This document shows, in pieces, positions 26,464-33,983 of a stretch of DNA of 64,000 nucleotides. The position numbers were made by a program, and so were the translations under genes. The DNA lies in the NCBI RefSeq assembly GCF_002358085.1, contig NZ_NTJD01000007.1, forward strand, positions 1 to 64,000. The letters are read 5' to 3'. The stretch comes from Pseudothioclava arenosa (GTDB taxonomy: Bacteria > Pseudomonadota > Alphaproteobacteria > Rhodobacterales > Rhodobacteraceae). The notes beneath the pieces were generated by a model. It ran no database searches. It was not told the DNA's origin and saw only the letters and a program-made list of their open reading frames with translations. Positions within the stretch are counted from its first letter, which is position 1, and each line of letters opens with the position of its first letter.

Positions 26464-26844
26464 TCACGCCTTCGCGATAAGCTCCTTCTCGCCCCATTCA
26501 ATCTGTTCCTGCAACTCGGCGATGGCCTGCGTCAGCTCATCGCGCTGCTGCGTCATGTCGTTCAGCCGGTCGTGCGCGATGCGCAGCGTCTCGGCCAGTT
26601 GTGTCTTCTGCTGGTCGCCCATCGCATACAGGTCAAGCAGCTGGCGGATATCCTCGAGGCTGAAGCCGAAGCGCTTGCCGCGCAAAATCAGCTTGAGCCG
26701 GGCCCGGTCGCGCCGGGTAAACAACCGCTTCTGCCCTTCCCGGATGGGAAACAGCAAGTCCTTCGATTCATAGAACCGCAAGGTGCGTGGCGTGACGCCG
26801 AAGGCGTCGCACATCTCGCGGATCGTCATTACCTCTTCACTCAT
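26464..26844 (-). CDS. MerR-family regulator, LiuR-like
   Basis: The 126-residue product has an N-terminal winged helix (TIREMCDAFGVTPRTLRFYESKDLL), the RARLKLILRGKRFGFSLEDIRQLLDLY segment characteristic of the acyl-CoA-linked LiuR/PsrA-neighbour MerR group, and a C-terminal dimerisation coiled coil. No metal-binding cysteines are present, so a metal sensor is unlikely. It heads the unit with the acyl-CoA dehydrogenase and probably controls it. ATG at 26844 follows AGGGGGTG; a GTG at 26850 is in frame. Confidence 0.85.
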   Translation of the reverse strand: MSEEVMTIREMCDAFGVTPRTLRFYESKDLLFPIREGQKRLFTRRDRARLKLILRGKRFGFSLEDIRQLLDLYAMGDQQKTQLAETLRIAHDRLNDMTQQRDELTQAIAELQEQIEWGEKELIAKA

Positions 26845-26915
26845 TTTCACCCCCTCGTGTTCCCTTGGGTAACGCAGAGAGGCAAATCACTGATCTGCCT
26901 CACATTACAATCCAA

Positions 26916-26990
26916 GTTTACGTTCGCGTCATCATAACGTGGCGTCATATCTTTCCTGACGTAATGTCAGAGATAATTACCGTAAGGTAA
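26916..26990. promoter_or_regulatory. Dyad cluster upstream of the MerR-fadE unit
   Basis: Within 75 bases, 72-146 bases before the MerR start, lie GTTTACGTTCGCGTCATCAT (26916-26935), CTGAC-GTAAT-GTCAG (26956-26970) and TTACC-GTAA-GGTAA (26977-26990). LiuR-type MerR proteins bind TTTACGT..ACGTAAA-like dyads, so these are candidate operators for autoregulation. The assignment of dyad to regulator is inference. Confidence 0.4.
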
Positions 26991-27029
26991 AGCAATATTG
27001 TTTCACGCTTCGACAGTCCAAAAATGCCT

Positions 27030-27050
27030 GCGCCGCCCGATGGGCGGCGC
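27030..27050 (-). terminator. Terminator of the second MerR gene
   Basis: GCGCCGCCC (27030-27038) pairs perfectly with GGGCGGCGC (27042-27050) over a GAT loop. On the minus strand it follows the gene ending at 27087 and is followed by AGGCATTTTTGG. Confidence 0.75.
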
Positions 27051-27086
27051 TGTTTCACAGATTCGACACGGCCAAAGACGGGCGTC

Positions 27087-27449
27087 TCAGATCGTCTCGG
27101 CGACCTGGTCGCGCAATTGGCGCAGATCGGCGATGGTCACGCCCAGCTCATCATATTGCTGCTGCAGGATGCTCAATTGGCGGTCCGCCAGTTCGATCCA
27201 GACGCGGTTCTGCTCTTCGGTGCCTTGCTGGTCGTAGATCAGCAGCCACTGGCGCAGCTCTTCGAGGCTGAACCCGAACCGGCGCCCCCGCAGGATCAGC
27301 GTCATCCGTGCCACTTCACGCGGGCCGTAGAACCGCGCGCGCCCCTCCTTCTGAGGTGAGAGCAACTCGATATACTCGTAGTAGCGCAAGGTTCGGGGCG
27401 TCACCTCGAATTTCTCGCACATCTCCTTGAAGCTCAGACGATCGTTCAT
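27087..27449 (-). CDS. MerR-family regulator, paralogue of the neighbouring one
   Basis: The 120-residue product has winged helix LSFKEMCEKFEVTPRTLRYYEYIELL, the RMTLILRGRRFGFSLEELRQWLLIY segment shared with the gene at 26464, and a C-terminal coiled coil. Cysteines for metal binding are absent. It is divergent from the thioesterase-MATE unit (182 bp apart) and lies upstream of the other MerR behind its own terminator. A role in acyl-CoA metabolism is inferred from context. ATG at 27449 has GGAGAG upstream. Confidence 0.85.
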   Translation of the reverse strand: MNDRLSFKEMCEKFEVTPRTLRYYEYIELLSPQKEGRARFYGPREVARMTLILRGRRFGFSLEELRQWLLIYDQQGTEEQNRVWIELADRQLSILQQQYDELGVTIADLRQLRDQVAETI

Positions 27450-27631
27450 GCGGGTCTCTCCTTGAGGCGAAGCTAGCGTGAACGGCGCGGGGCTTCAACT
27501 GCACGAATCGGTTCACTTTCATTTTCTCGCAAGAAATGCCGCCACGGCAGAATTTAGCCCGCTTGCGCGCGCCGGGGCGGTGGGGAATGATCTGGAAAGC
27601 CCTGCGGGGCGCGTTCCACAAGGGGAAGGCC

Positions 27632-28069
27632 ATGGACGAGAGCAAACTGGAGTTCGCCCGGCAATTCATCGAGGCGGTGCCGCATGCACATGCGCTGGGC
27701 ATGCATCTCGCCGCGATCGGCGACGGCGGCGCGACGATCTCGATGCCCTATGATCTGCGGCTGGTCGGTGACCCGCGTACCGGAGTCATTCATGGCGGTG
27801 CGGTCTCGGCGTTGCTGGATACCTGCTGCGGCGCTGCGGTCATGAGCCACCCCGACGCGCCCGCGGGTACCGCGACCATCGACCTGCGCATCGAGTACAT
27901 GCGCGCGGCACGCCCGGGGCAGAGCATCACCGCCCGCGCAGAATGTCATCACATCACCCGTAACGTTGCCTTCGTGCGCGCCACCGCCCATGACGAGGAA
28001 GAAGGCCTGCCCGTCGCTGTCGCCGTCGGCACCTTCACTGTCGAACGTCCGAAAGGGGGTGCGAAATGA
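27632..28069 (+). CDS. Hotdog-fold thioesterase, PaaI family
   Basis: The 145-residue product has the PaaI/4HBT core: GVIHGGAVSALLDTCCGAAV with H54-G55-G56 and Asp63 as likely catalytic elements, then IDLRIEYMRAARPGQ and ECHHITRNVAFVRATAHDE. It would hydrolyse acyl- or aryl-CoA esters. ATG at 27632 follows AAGGGGAAGG; a longer frame from 27536 is unsupported. The stop overlaps the next thioesterase start (ATGA). Confidence 0.85.
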   Translation: MDESKLEFARQFIEAVPHAHALGMHLAAIGDGGATISMPYDLRLVGDPRTGVIHGGAVSALLDTCCGAAVMSHPDAPAGTATIDLRIEYMRAARPGQSITARAECHHITRNVAFVRATAHDEEEGLPVAVAVGTFTVERPKGGAK

Positions 28070-28581
28070 ACCGCCCGAAGCCCGAGCCCGTCCAGCAGGT
28101 CAAGCAGCGCCGTGACGCGGCCTTGCGCGCGCTGGTGTCGGGCGTGCCCTACATCCAGTTCCTCGGTATCCAGTTCGAGCGCCGTGGCGACGAGCTGACC
28201 GGGCTGTTGCCCTTCGACGAGAAGTTGATCGGCAATCCGCTCTTGCCCGCGCTCCATGGCGGGGTGACGGCGGCTTTCCTCGAGGTGACGGCGATCATCG
28301 AGCTGGGCTGGTCGTTCCTGTGGGAAGACATGGAGGCCAGGCGGATCGACCCCGCGAGCCTCGACCCGCTTCACCTGCCGCGCCTGCCCAAGACCATCGA
28401 CTTCACCGTCGATTACCTGCGCTCGGGCCTGCCGCGCGACGCCTATGCGCGGGCGCGGGTGAACCGCTCGGGGCGGCGTTATGCCTCCGTTCATGTCGAG
28501 GCCTGGCAAGACAATCGCTCGCGGCTTTTCGCGCAGGCGACGGGGCATTTCCTGATGCCCGAACCCGAAGCGAATGGCTGA
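28066..28581 (+). CDS. Second hotdog-fold thioesterase
   Basis: The 171-residue product carries the same core (LPALHGGVTAAFLEVTAIIEL, H64-G65-G66, Glu73 in place of Asp) but has a longer insertion (about residues 85-107) and a distinct N-terminus. It is translationally coupled to the first thioesterase and overlaps the MATE gene by eight bases. Two unlike hotdog proteins side by side may form a heteromer or divide acyl substrates. Confidence 0.8.
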   Translation: MNRPKPEPVQQVKQRRDAALRALVSGVPYIQFLGIQFERRGDELTGLLPFDEKLIGNPLLPALHGGVTAAFLEVTAIIELGWSFLWEDMEARRIDPASLDPLHLPRLPKTIDFTVDYLRSGLPRDAYARARVNRSGRRYASVHVEAWQDNRSRLFAQATGHFLMPEPEANG

Positions 28582-29878
28582 GATCACCCATGCGCGGGTG
28601 TTTCGCATCGCCGCGCCGATCGTGATTTCCAACGCGACCGTGCCGATTCTGGGCGCGGTCGATACCGGGGTGGTGGGCCAGTTGGGCGCCGCCGCGCCGA
28701 TCGGGGCGGTGGGTATCGGCGCGGTGATCCTCGCCTCGCTCTACTGGATTTTCGGGTTCCTGCGGATGGGCACCACCGGGCTTGTCGCGCAGGCGCATGG
28801 GCAGGGCGATGCAGGCGAGGTTTCCGCCGGGCTGATGCGCGCGCTGATCGTGGCGGGGCTGGCCGGGCTGGGGCTGATCGTGCTGCAAGGCCCGCTGGTC
28901 TGGACCGCGTTCCAGCTTGCGTCTGCCAGCGTTGAGGTCGAGGCGCTGGCGCGTGACTACCTTTCCATTCGCATCTGGGGCGCGCCCGCGACGATCTCGC
29001 TTTACGCGCTGACCGGCTGGCTGATCGCGCAGGAAAGAACCCGCGCGGTGCTGGTGGTGCAGCTCTGGATGAACGGGCTGAATGTGGCGCTGGATCTGTG
29101 GTTCGTGCTGGGGCTGGGCTGGGGCGTGCCCGGCGTGGCGGTTGCGACGCTGATCTCGGAGGTTTCGGGCGCGGCGCTGGCGCTGTGGCTGGCGCGGGGG
29201 GCATTCGCCGGCGGCCTCTGGCGCGCCCGCGCGATCTGGGAGCGCAGCCGCCTCGCCGAGATGGCCCGGGTGAACACCGACATCATGATCCGCTCGGTGC
29301 TGTTGCAGGCGAGCTTCACCGCCTTCCTGTTCCTTGGCGCGGGTCAGGGCGATGTGACGCTCGCGGCCAATCAGGTGCTGCTGCAATTCCTCAATATCAC
29401 CGCCTATGCGCTCGACGGTTTCGCCTTTGCCGCCGAGACGCTGGTCGGGCAGGCGGTGGGGGCGCGCTCGGCTCCGCGGCTGCGGCGCGCGGCGCGGGTC
29501 GCGACGGATTGGGGCGTGGGCGGCGCGGCGCTCTTGGGTGCGGTGTTCTGGATGGCGGGCCCGGCGATCATCGACCTGATGACCACCGCCCCCGAGGTGC
29601 GCGACACCGCGCGGGCCTTCCTGCCCTGGATGATCGTCGCGCCCTTGATCGGCATCGCGAGCTGGATGCTGGACGGCATCTTCATCGGCGCGACGCTCAC
29701 GCGTGAGATGCGCAACGCGATGCTGGTTTCGGTCGCGGTTTATGTGGGCGCGCTGGTCGTGCTGATCCCGGCCTTCGGCAATCACGGGCTCTGGGCCGCG
29801 CTGATGGTGCTGAACGGGGTGCGCGGGCTGACCATGGCGCGGCTTTATCCGCGCGCCGAGGCGAAGGCGGGCGGTTAG
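28574..29878 (+). CDS. MATE-family efflux transporter (DinF-like)
   Basis: The 434-residue integral membrane protein has about 12 hydrophobic helices and two homologous halves, with the family hallmarks PIVISNATVPILGAVDTGVVGQLG at the start and FAFAAETLVGQAVGAR in the second half. It would export a cationic or organic compound in exchange for protons or sodium. It is in the thioesterase operon, which suggests a link to removal of fatty or aromatic acids. Its stop overlaps the convergent hydrolase stop. Confidence 0.9.
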   Translation: MAEITHARVFRIAAPIVISNATVPILGAVDTGVVGQLGAAAPIGAVGIGAVILASLYWIFGFLRMGTTGLVAQAHGQGDAGEVSAGLMRALIVAGLAGLGLIVLQGPLVWTAFQLASASVEVEALARDYLSIRIWGAPATISLYALTGWLIAQERTRAVLVVQLWMNGLNVALDLWFVLGLGWGVPGVAVATLISEVSGAALALWLARGAFAGGLWRARAIWERSRLAEMARVNTDIMIRSVLLQASFTAFLFLGAGQGDVTLAANQVLLQFLNITAYALDGFAFAAETLVGQAVGARSAPRLRRAARVATDWGVGGAALLGAVFWMAGPAIIDLMTTAPEVRDTARAFLPWMIVAPLIGIASWMLDGIFIGATLTREMRNAMLVSVAVYVGALVVLIPAFGNHGLWAALMVLNGVRGLTMARLYPRAEAKAGG

Positions 29879-30594
29879 GGCGCGAAACGCTCGCGCCGGA
29901 CGCCTCCGGCCGAGGCGGTGATGCGCAAGACCCGCCTCCGGTCGCCCTCAAGCGCCGCCTGCACAAGCCCCGCCAATGCGCCGCGCGCCTTCAGATGCGG
30001 CACCAGATCGGAATGGCCGAGCCCCGGGAAGATCAACTGGTCGGTGCCGGGCTTGGGGGCGAACCGCAGCGCATGGGGCAGGTCGTCGGCGGCGCCGTGA
30101 AACAGGCAGGCATGGCCCCGCGCGGGTAGCGGCGCGTCAGGCCAGAGCAGCGGCGGCAAGGCTTTGGTCCAGCGCGCCCAGCGGGTCTCGCCCGGCACGG
30201 CGCCGGGGCGGATCGAGACCTGCGGCGAAAAGGCCAGCACCACATCCACGGGCAGGATCTGCGCCGCGACCAGCGCGCAATAGGCGCCCATCGACAGGCC
30301 CAGCGTGGCGATCCGGGTAACGGGCGCGCGGGCCGTGACCTGCCCCAGCGCCGCGATCAGCGCGGGGCCGAATTCGGGCGCATTGGCCCAGCTGCGGCTC
30401 GCGTCCGAGACAAACAGCGCCCGGCGCGGGGCGGCTGCGGTGCCGCGCCCGGTGGCTGTGGCCACGAATTCGGGCGAGGGCGCGCGGCCCGGGTCATGCC
30501 CGACCGAGGCGAAGGCGATGACCAGATCGCCGCCCACGCCATCGCAAAAATCGACCGTGATCGGCCCCTCGGCGCAGATCCGCGTGAGGCGCAC
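29875..30594 (-). CDS. Alpha/beta-hydrolase-like protein
   Basis: The 239-residue product has the nucleophile elbow LGLSMGAYCALVAAQ (Ser in GLSMG), ACLFHGAADDLPHA for the acid and LIFPGLGHSDLVPHLKA for the histidine, so a full triad is plausible. Residues around the N-terminus (CDGVGGDLVIAFASVGHDPG) resemble small bacterial serine esterases of unknown substrate. The start is set to GTG at 30594, 17 bases after trpS; the upstream ATG at 30675 would overlap trpS by 65 bases. It appears co-transcribed with trpS. Confidence 0.65.
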   Translation of the reverse strand: MRLTRICAEGPITVDFCDGVGGDLVIAFASVGHDPGRAPSPEFVATATGRGTAAAPRRALFVSDASRSWANAPEFGPALIAALGQVTARAPVTRIATLGLSMGAYCALVAAQILPVDVVLAFSPQVSIRPGAVPGETRWARWTKALPPLLWPDAPLPARGHACLFHGAADDLPHALRFAPKPGTDQLIFPGLGHSDLVPHLKARGALAGLVQAALEGDRRRVLRITASAGGVRRERFAP

Positions 30595-30610
30595 GCCGGA
30601 CCGCCCGCGC

Positions 30611-31651
30611 TCAGCGCGAGCGCACCATGCCCATGATCTCGTAGGTCTTCTCGAGGATCGGGCGGGCGATGGCATCGGCCTGCTCGGCGCCGCGACCGAG
30701 GATGCGGTCGATCTCGGCGGGGTCCTGCATCAGGCGGTTCATCTCGGCGTTGATCGGCTCCATCACCGAGACCGCCAGATCGGCCAGCGCGGGCTTGAAT
30801 TTGCCAAAGCCCTCGCCGCCATATTCGCCCAGAACCTCGGCCGGGGTCTTGCCCGCCAGTGCCGCGTAGATATTGACGAGGTTGCGCGCCTCGGCCCGGC
30901 CTTCAAGGCCTTCAAGCGTTTCGGGCAGGGGCTCGGGGTCGGTCACGGCCTTGCGGATCTTTTTGGCGATCGCGTCGGGGCTGTCGGTCAGGTTGATGCG
31001 GCTCGCGTCCGAAGGGTCGGATTTCGACATTTTCTTGGTGCCGTCGCGCAGGCTCATGACGCGGGTCGCGGCGCCCTCGATCACCGAATCGGGCTGCGGG
31101 AAGAAATCGACCTTGTAGTCATGGTTGAACTTGGCGGCGATGTCGCGCGTCAGCTCCACATGCTGCTTCTGGTCCTCGCCCACGGGCACTTCGGTCGCGT
31201 GATAGAGCAGGATGTCGGCGGCCATCAAAGACGGATAGGCGAAAAGCCCGAGGCTCGCCTTTTCCGCGTTCTTGCCGGCCTTGTCCTTCCATTGCGTCAT
31301 GCGGTTCATCCAGCCCATCCGCGCCACGCAATTCATCAGCCAGGCAAGCTCGGCATGGCCGCCGACCTGGCTCTGGTTGAACAGGATCGAACGCTCGGGG
31401 TCGATCCCGGCGGCGATGAAGCCGGCGGCAGCCTCGCGGGTCTGGTGGCGCAGCGCGTCGGGGTCCTGCCAGACGGTGATCGCGTGCAGGTCGACGAGGC
31501 AATAGATCGTCTCGATCCCCTCATCCTGCTTCTCCACGAAACGCCGCAGCGCGCCGAGGTAATTGCCCAGCGTCAGGTTGCCCGAGGGCTGGATCCCCGA
31601 GAAAATCCGGCGTTTGAACTTGGCGTTGGGGTTGGGCTGGGCGTCGGTCAT
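30611..31651 (-). CDS. trpS: Tryptophanyl-tRNA synthetase
   Basis: The 346-residue class I synthetase charges tRNA-Trp. The HIGH-equivalent is [13 protein letters not shown] (about 22-34), and the KMSKS loop is [14 protein letters not shown] near residue 205. VDLHAIT and [12 protein letters not shown] are family-typical. ATG at 31651 has AGGAG upstream. It is divergent from the rhomboid-like gene. Confidence 0.97.
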   Translation of the reverse strand: MTDAQPNPNAKFKRRIFSGIQPSGNLTLGNYLGALRRFVEKQDEGIETIYCLVDLHAITVWQDPDALRHQTREAAAGFIAAGIDPERSILFNQSQVGGHAELAWLMNCVARMGWMNRMTQWKDKAGKNAEKASLGLFAYPSLMAADILLYHATEVPVGEDQKQHVELTRDIAAKFNHDYKVDFFPQPDSVIEGAATRVMSLRDGTKKMSKSDPSDASRINLTDSPDAIAKKIRKAVTDPEPLPETLEGLEGRAEARNLVNIYAALAGKTPAEVLGEYGGEGFGKFKPALADLAVSVMEPINAEMNRLMQDPAEIDRILGRGAEQADAIARPILEKTYEIMGMVRSR

Positions 31652-31725
31652 CGTGGGCTCCTGTCGTGCAGGCTGGAAATCTGCTTCCCGCTCGCTTATC
31701 GCTAAAGCCGGAGGGGCGTCAACCG

Positions 31726-32430
31726 ATGCCCGGGGATCACGGGGGCATCATGCGCGAGGGATTCAACGAACAACCGATCAATCCGCTGCCCGTGATCGTG
31801 TGGATTTTGCTGGCGCCGGTCGTGATCGGCGAGGTGATGTTCGCGCTGGGCGGTTCGGGGCTGGCGGGCGATCTGGCGATGGGATGGCGGCTGGATGCGC
31901 TGCAGCGCTTCGCCTTTGATCCCGGCATCCTGCGCACCATGATCGAGCAGAACACCTGGCCGCCGAAGCAGGTCGCGCGGATCGTGACCTACGCCTTTGT
32001 CCACGCGAGCTTCATGCATTCGCTGATGGTGATGGTGTTCATTCTGGCGCTGGGCAAGATGGTGGCCGAGGCCTTTGCCGGCTGGGCCGTGGCGGTGGTG
32101 TTCCTCGGCTCGTCGGTGATCGGGGCGCTGGTCTATACCGCGCTCGGGCAGGATCAGGCGATCTATGGCGGCTACCCGGCGGTTTACGGGCTGGTCGGGG
32201 CCTTTACCTGGATCCTCTGGACCCGCCTGGGCGAGCGCAGCGAGGGCCGGATGCGCGCCTTCAGCCTGATCGGCTTCTTGCTGTTCATTCAGCTTGTGTT
32301 CGGGCTGATTTTCGGCGCGCGTCCCGACTGGATGGCCGAGGTGGCGGGCGCTGCGGCGGGGTTCCTGCTGTCGTTTCTGGTCGCGCCCGGCGGCTGGACG
32401 CGGGCGCTCGAACGCCTGCGCCGCCGCTAG
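31726..32430 (+). CDS. Rhomboid-fold membrane protein without catalytic residues
   Basis: The 234-residue membrane protein has six hydrophobic segments and rhomboid signatures: [23 protein letters not shown] (88-110; His93 and His98 in the HxxxxH helix) and a GxSG-like turn. The turn reads [13 protein letters not shown] (148-160), so the nucleophile Ser is Tyr150 followed by Pro, the oxyanion Asn after the second His is missing, and the last helix ([13 protein letters not shown]) has no His. It should not be a protease. ATG at 31726 (GGAGGGG upstream) is chosen; ATG at 31750 is possible. Confidence 0.75.
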   Translation: MPGDHGGIMREGFNEQPINPLPVIVWILLAPVVIGEVMFALGGSGLAGDLAMGWRLDALQRFAFDPGILRTMIEQNTWPPKQVARIVTYAFVHASFMHSLMVMVFILALGKMVAEAFAGWAVAVVFLGSSVIGALVYTALGQDQAIYGGYPAVYGLVGAFTWILWTRLGERSEGRMRAFSLIGFLLFIQLVFGLIFGARPDWMAEVAGAAAGFLLSFLVAPGGWTRALERLRRR

Positions 32431-32432
32431 GA

Positions 32433-33983
32433 TCAGCCGCGCGGCGTGCGTTTCAGGGCGGATTTGAAATCGGCCATCCGGAAGGCGCCGATCAGCCCGC
32501 CCGCGCCGAAATAGGTCACGATGCCCAGCACGATCAGCCCGGTCAGCGCCAGATAGCGCAGCCCCGGCGCCTGCAATGCACCCTCAAGCGCCCAGGCCGC
32601 CGCCCAAAGCACCGCGCCCATGATCGCCGCCGCCGCCACGATCCGGGGCAGGCGGGTCAGGAAACGGGTGTCGAAGCGGGCGGCCTCGCCCATCGTGCGC
32701 GAGCCGCGCCAGAGTTGAAACACCATCGCCCAGCCGGCGAGCGTTGTGGCAATCGCCGCCGAGAGATAGCCGATCACTGGCGCCAGCCCGATCGCGATGC
32801 CCGCGTTCACCACCATTGCAATGAGCGCGTAATAGAAGGGCGAGCGGGTGTTTTCGCGGGCAAAGAACAGCGGTTGCAGCACCTTTTGCAGCACGAAAGC
32901 GGGCAGGCCGAGGCCGTAGATCGCGACAGCCCAGGCCGTGGCGAGGCTGTCTTCGGCGCCGAACTGGCCGCGCTGATAGAGCACCGAGGTAATCGGCAGA
33001 GCGATCGCCGCCAGTGCCACGGCAGACGGCACGGTCAGCGCCAGCGCGAACTCGCCCGCGCGGGAAAACGAATGCCGCCCGCCGGTCTCGTCCCCCGCAC
33101 GCAGCTTGCGCGAGAGGTCCGGCAAGAGCACCACGCCGATCGCGATCCCCACTACGCCCAAGGGCAACTGATAGAGCCGGTCGGCATAGTTGAGCCAGGC
33201 GATGGCGCCCTCGAAATGCGAGGCGACCTGGCGCCCGACCAGCAGGTTGATCTGCACGACGCCGCCCGCCAGCATCGCGGGCGCGGCAATGCGCGCGAGG
33301 CGTTTCATCTCGGGCGAGAGCGTGGGGCGGCCCGGAAGGATGGTGAACCCCGCGCGTTTCGCGGCTACCCAAACCAGCGCCAGCTGCGCCACGCCCGCGA
33401 CGGGCACCGCCCAGGCCAGCGCGTCGCCAATCGGCCAGCCCGCCGCATCAGCAAGGACCATCGCGGCAACGAACACCACATTCAGAAGAACCGGTGCGGC
33501 AGCGGCGGCGGCAAAGCGCCCCGAGGCGTTCAGCACCCCCGAGAGCAAAGCCGCAAGCGAGATGAACAGGATATAGGGAAAGGCGATGCGGCCGTAGCCC
33601 GTCGCCAGCGCAAAGCGTTCGTCTTCGGCAAAGCCCGAGGCCATCGCCAACACCAGCCAGGGCATCGCGGCCAGCGCCACCAGCGTCAGCCCGATCAGCA
33701 CCGTGGCCAGCCCCGACATCGCCTCGCGGGCAAAACCTTCGGCGTTCTCGCCGCCCTCGAGCTTCTTCGAGAACATTGGCACGAAGGCCATGTTGAAGGC
33801 GCCCTCGGCGAAGAAGCGGCGGAACATGTTGGGCAGCGAGAAGGCGATCAGGAAGGCCTCGGCCACCGGGCCCGCGCCGAGGTAGGAGGCGATCATCACG
33901 TCGCGCGCGAAGCCGAGGATGCGGCTTGCCAATGTCCAGATGCCGACCGTCAGGAAGCCCTTGATCAGGCGGATCGGTTGCAT
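32433..33983 (-). CDS. murJ: Lipid II flippase MurJ
   Basis: The 516-residue polytopic protein (about 14 helices) moves undecaprenyl-PP-MurNAc-GlcNAc across the inner membrane for peptidoglycan synthesis. The N-terminal WTLASRILGFARDVMIASYLGAGPVAEAF and NMFRRFFAEGAFNMAFVPMF are hallmark MVF-family sequences. The start overlaps the glnD stop by one base, so translation is coupled; glnD-murJ linkage is common in alphaproteobacteria. Confidence 0.95.
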   Translation of the reverse strand: MQPIRLIKGFLTVGIWTLASRILGFARDVMIASYLGAGPVAEAFLIAFSLPNMFRRFFAEGAFNMAFVPMFSKKLEGGENAEGFAREAMSGLATVLIGLTLVALAAMPWLVLAMASGFAEDERFALATGYGRIAFPYILFISLAALLSGVLNASGRFAAAAAAPVLLNVVFVAAMVLADAAGWPIGDALAWAVPVAGVAQLALVWVAAKRAGFTILPGRPTLSPEMKRLARIAAPAMLAGGVVQINLLVGRQVASHFEGAIAWLNYADRLYQLPLGVVGIAIGVVLLPDLSRKLRAGDETGGRHSFSRAGEFALALTVPSAVALAAIALPITSVLYQRGQFGAEDSLATAWAVAIYGLGLPAFVLQKVLQPLFFARENTRSPFYYALIAMVVNAGIAIGLAPVIGYLSAAIATTLAGWAMVFQLWRGSRTMGEAARFDTRFLTRLPRIVAAAAIMGAVLWAAAWALEGALQAPGLRYLALTGLIVLGIVTYFGAGGLIGAFRMADFKSALKRTPRG

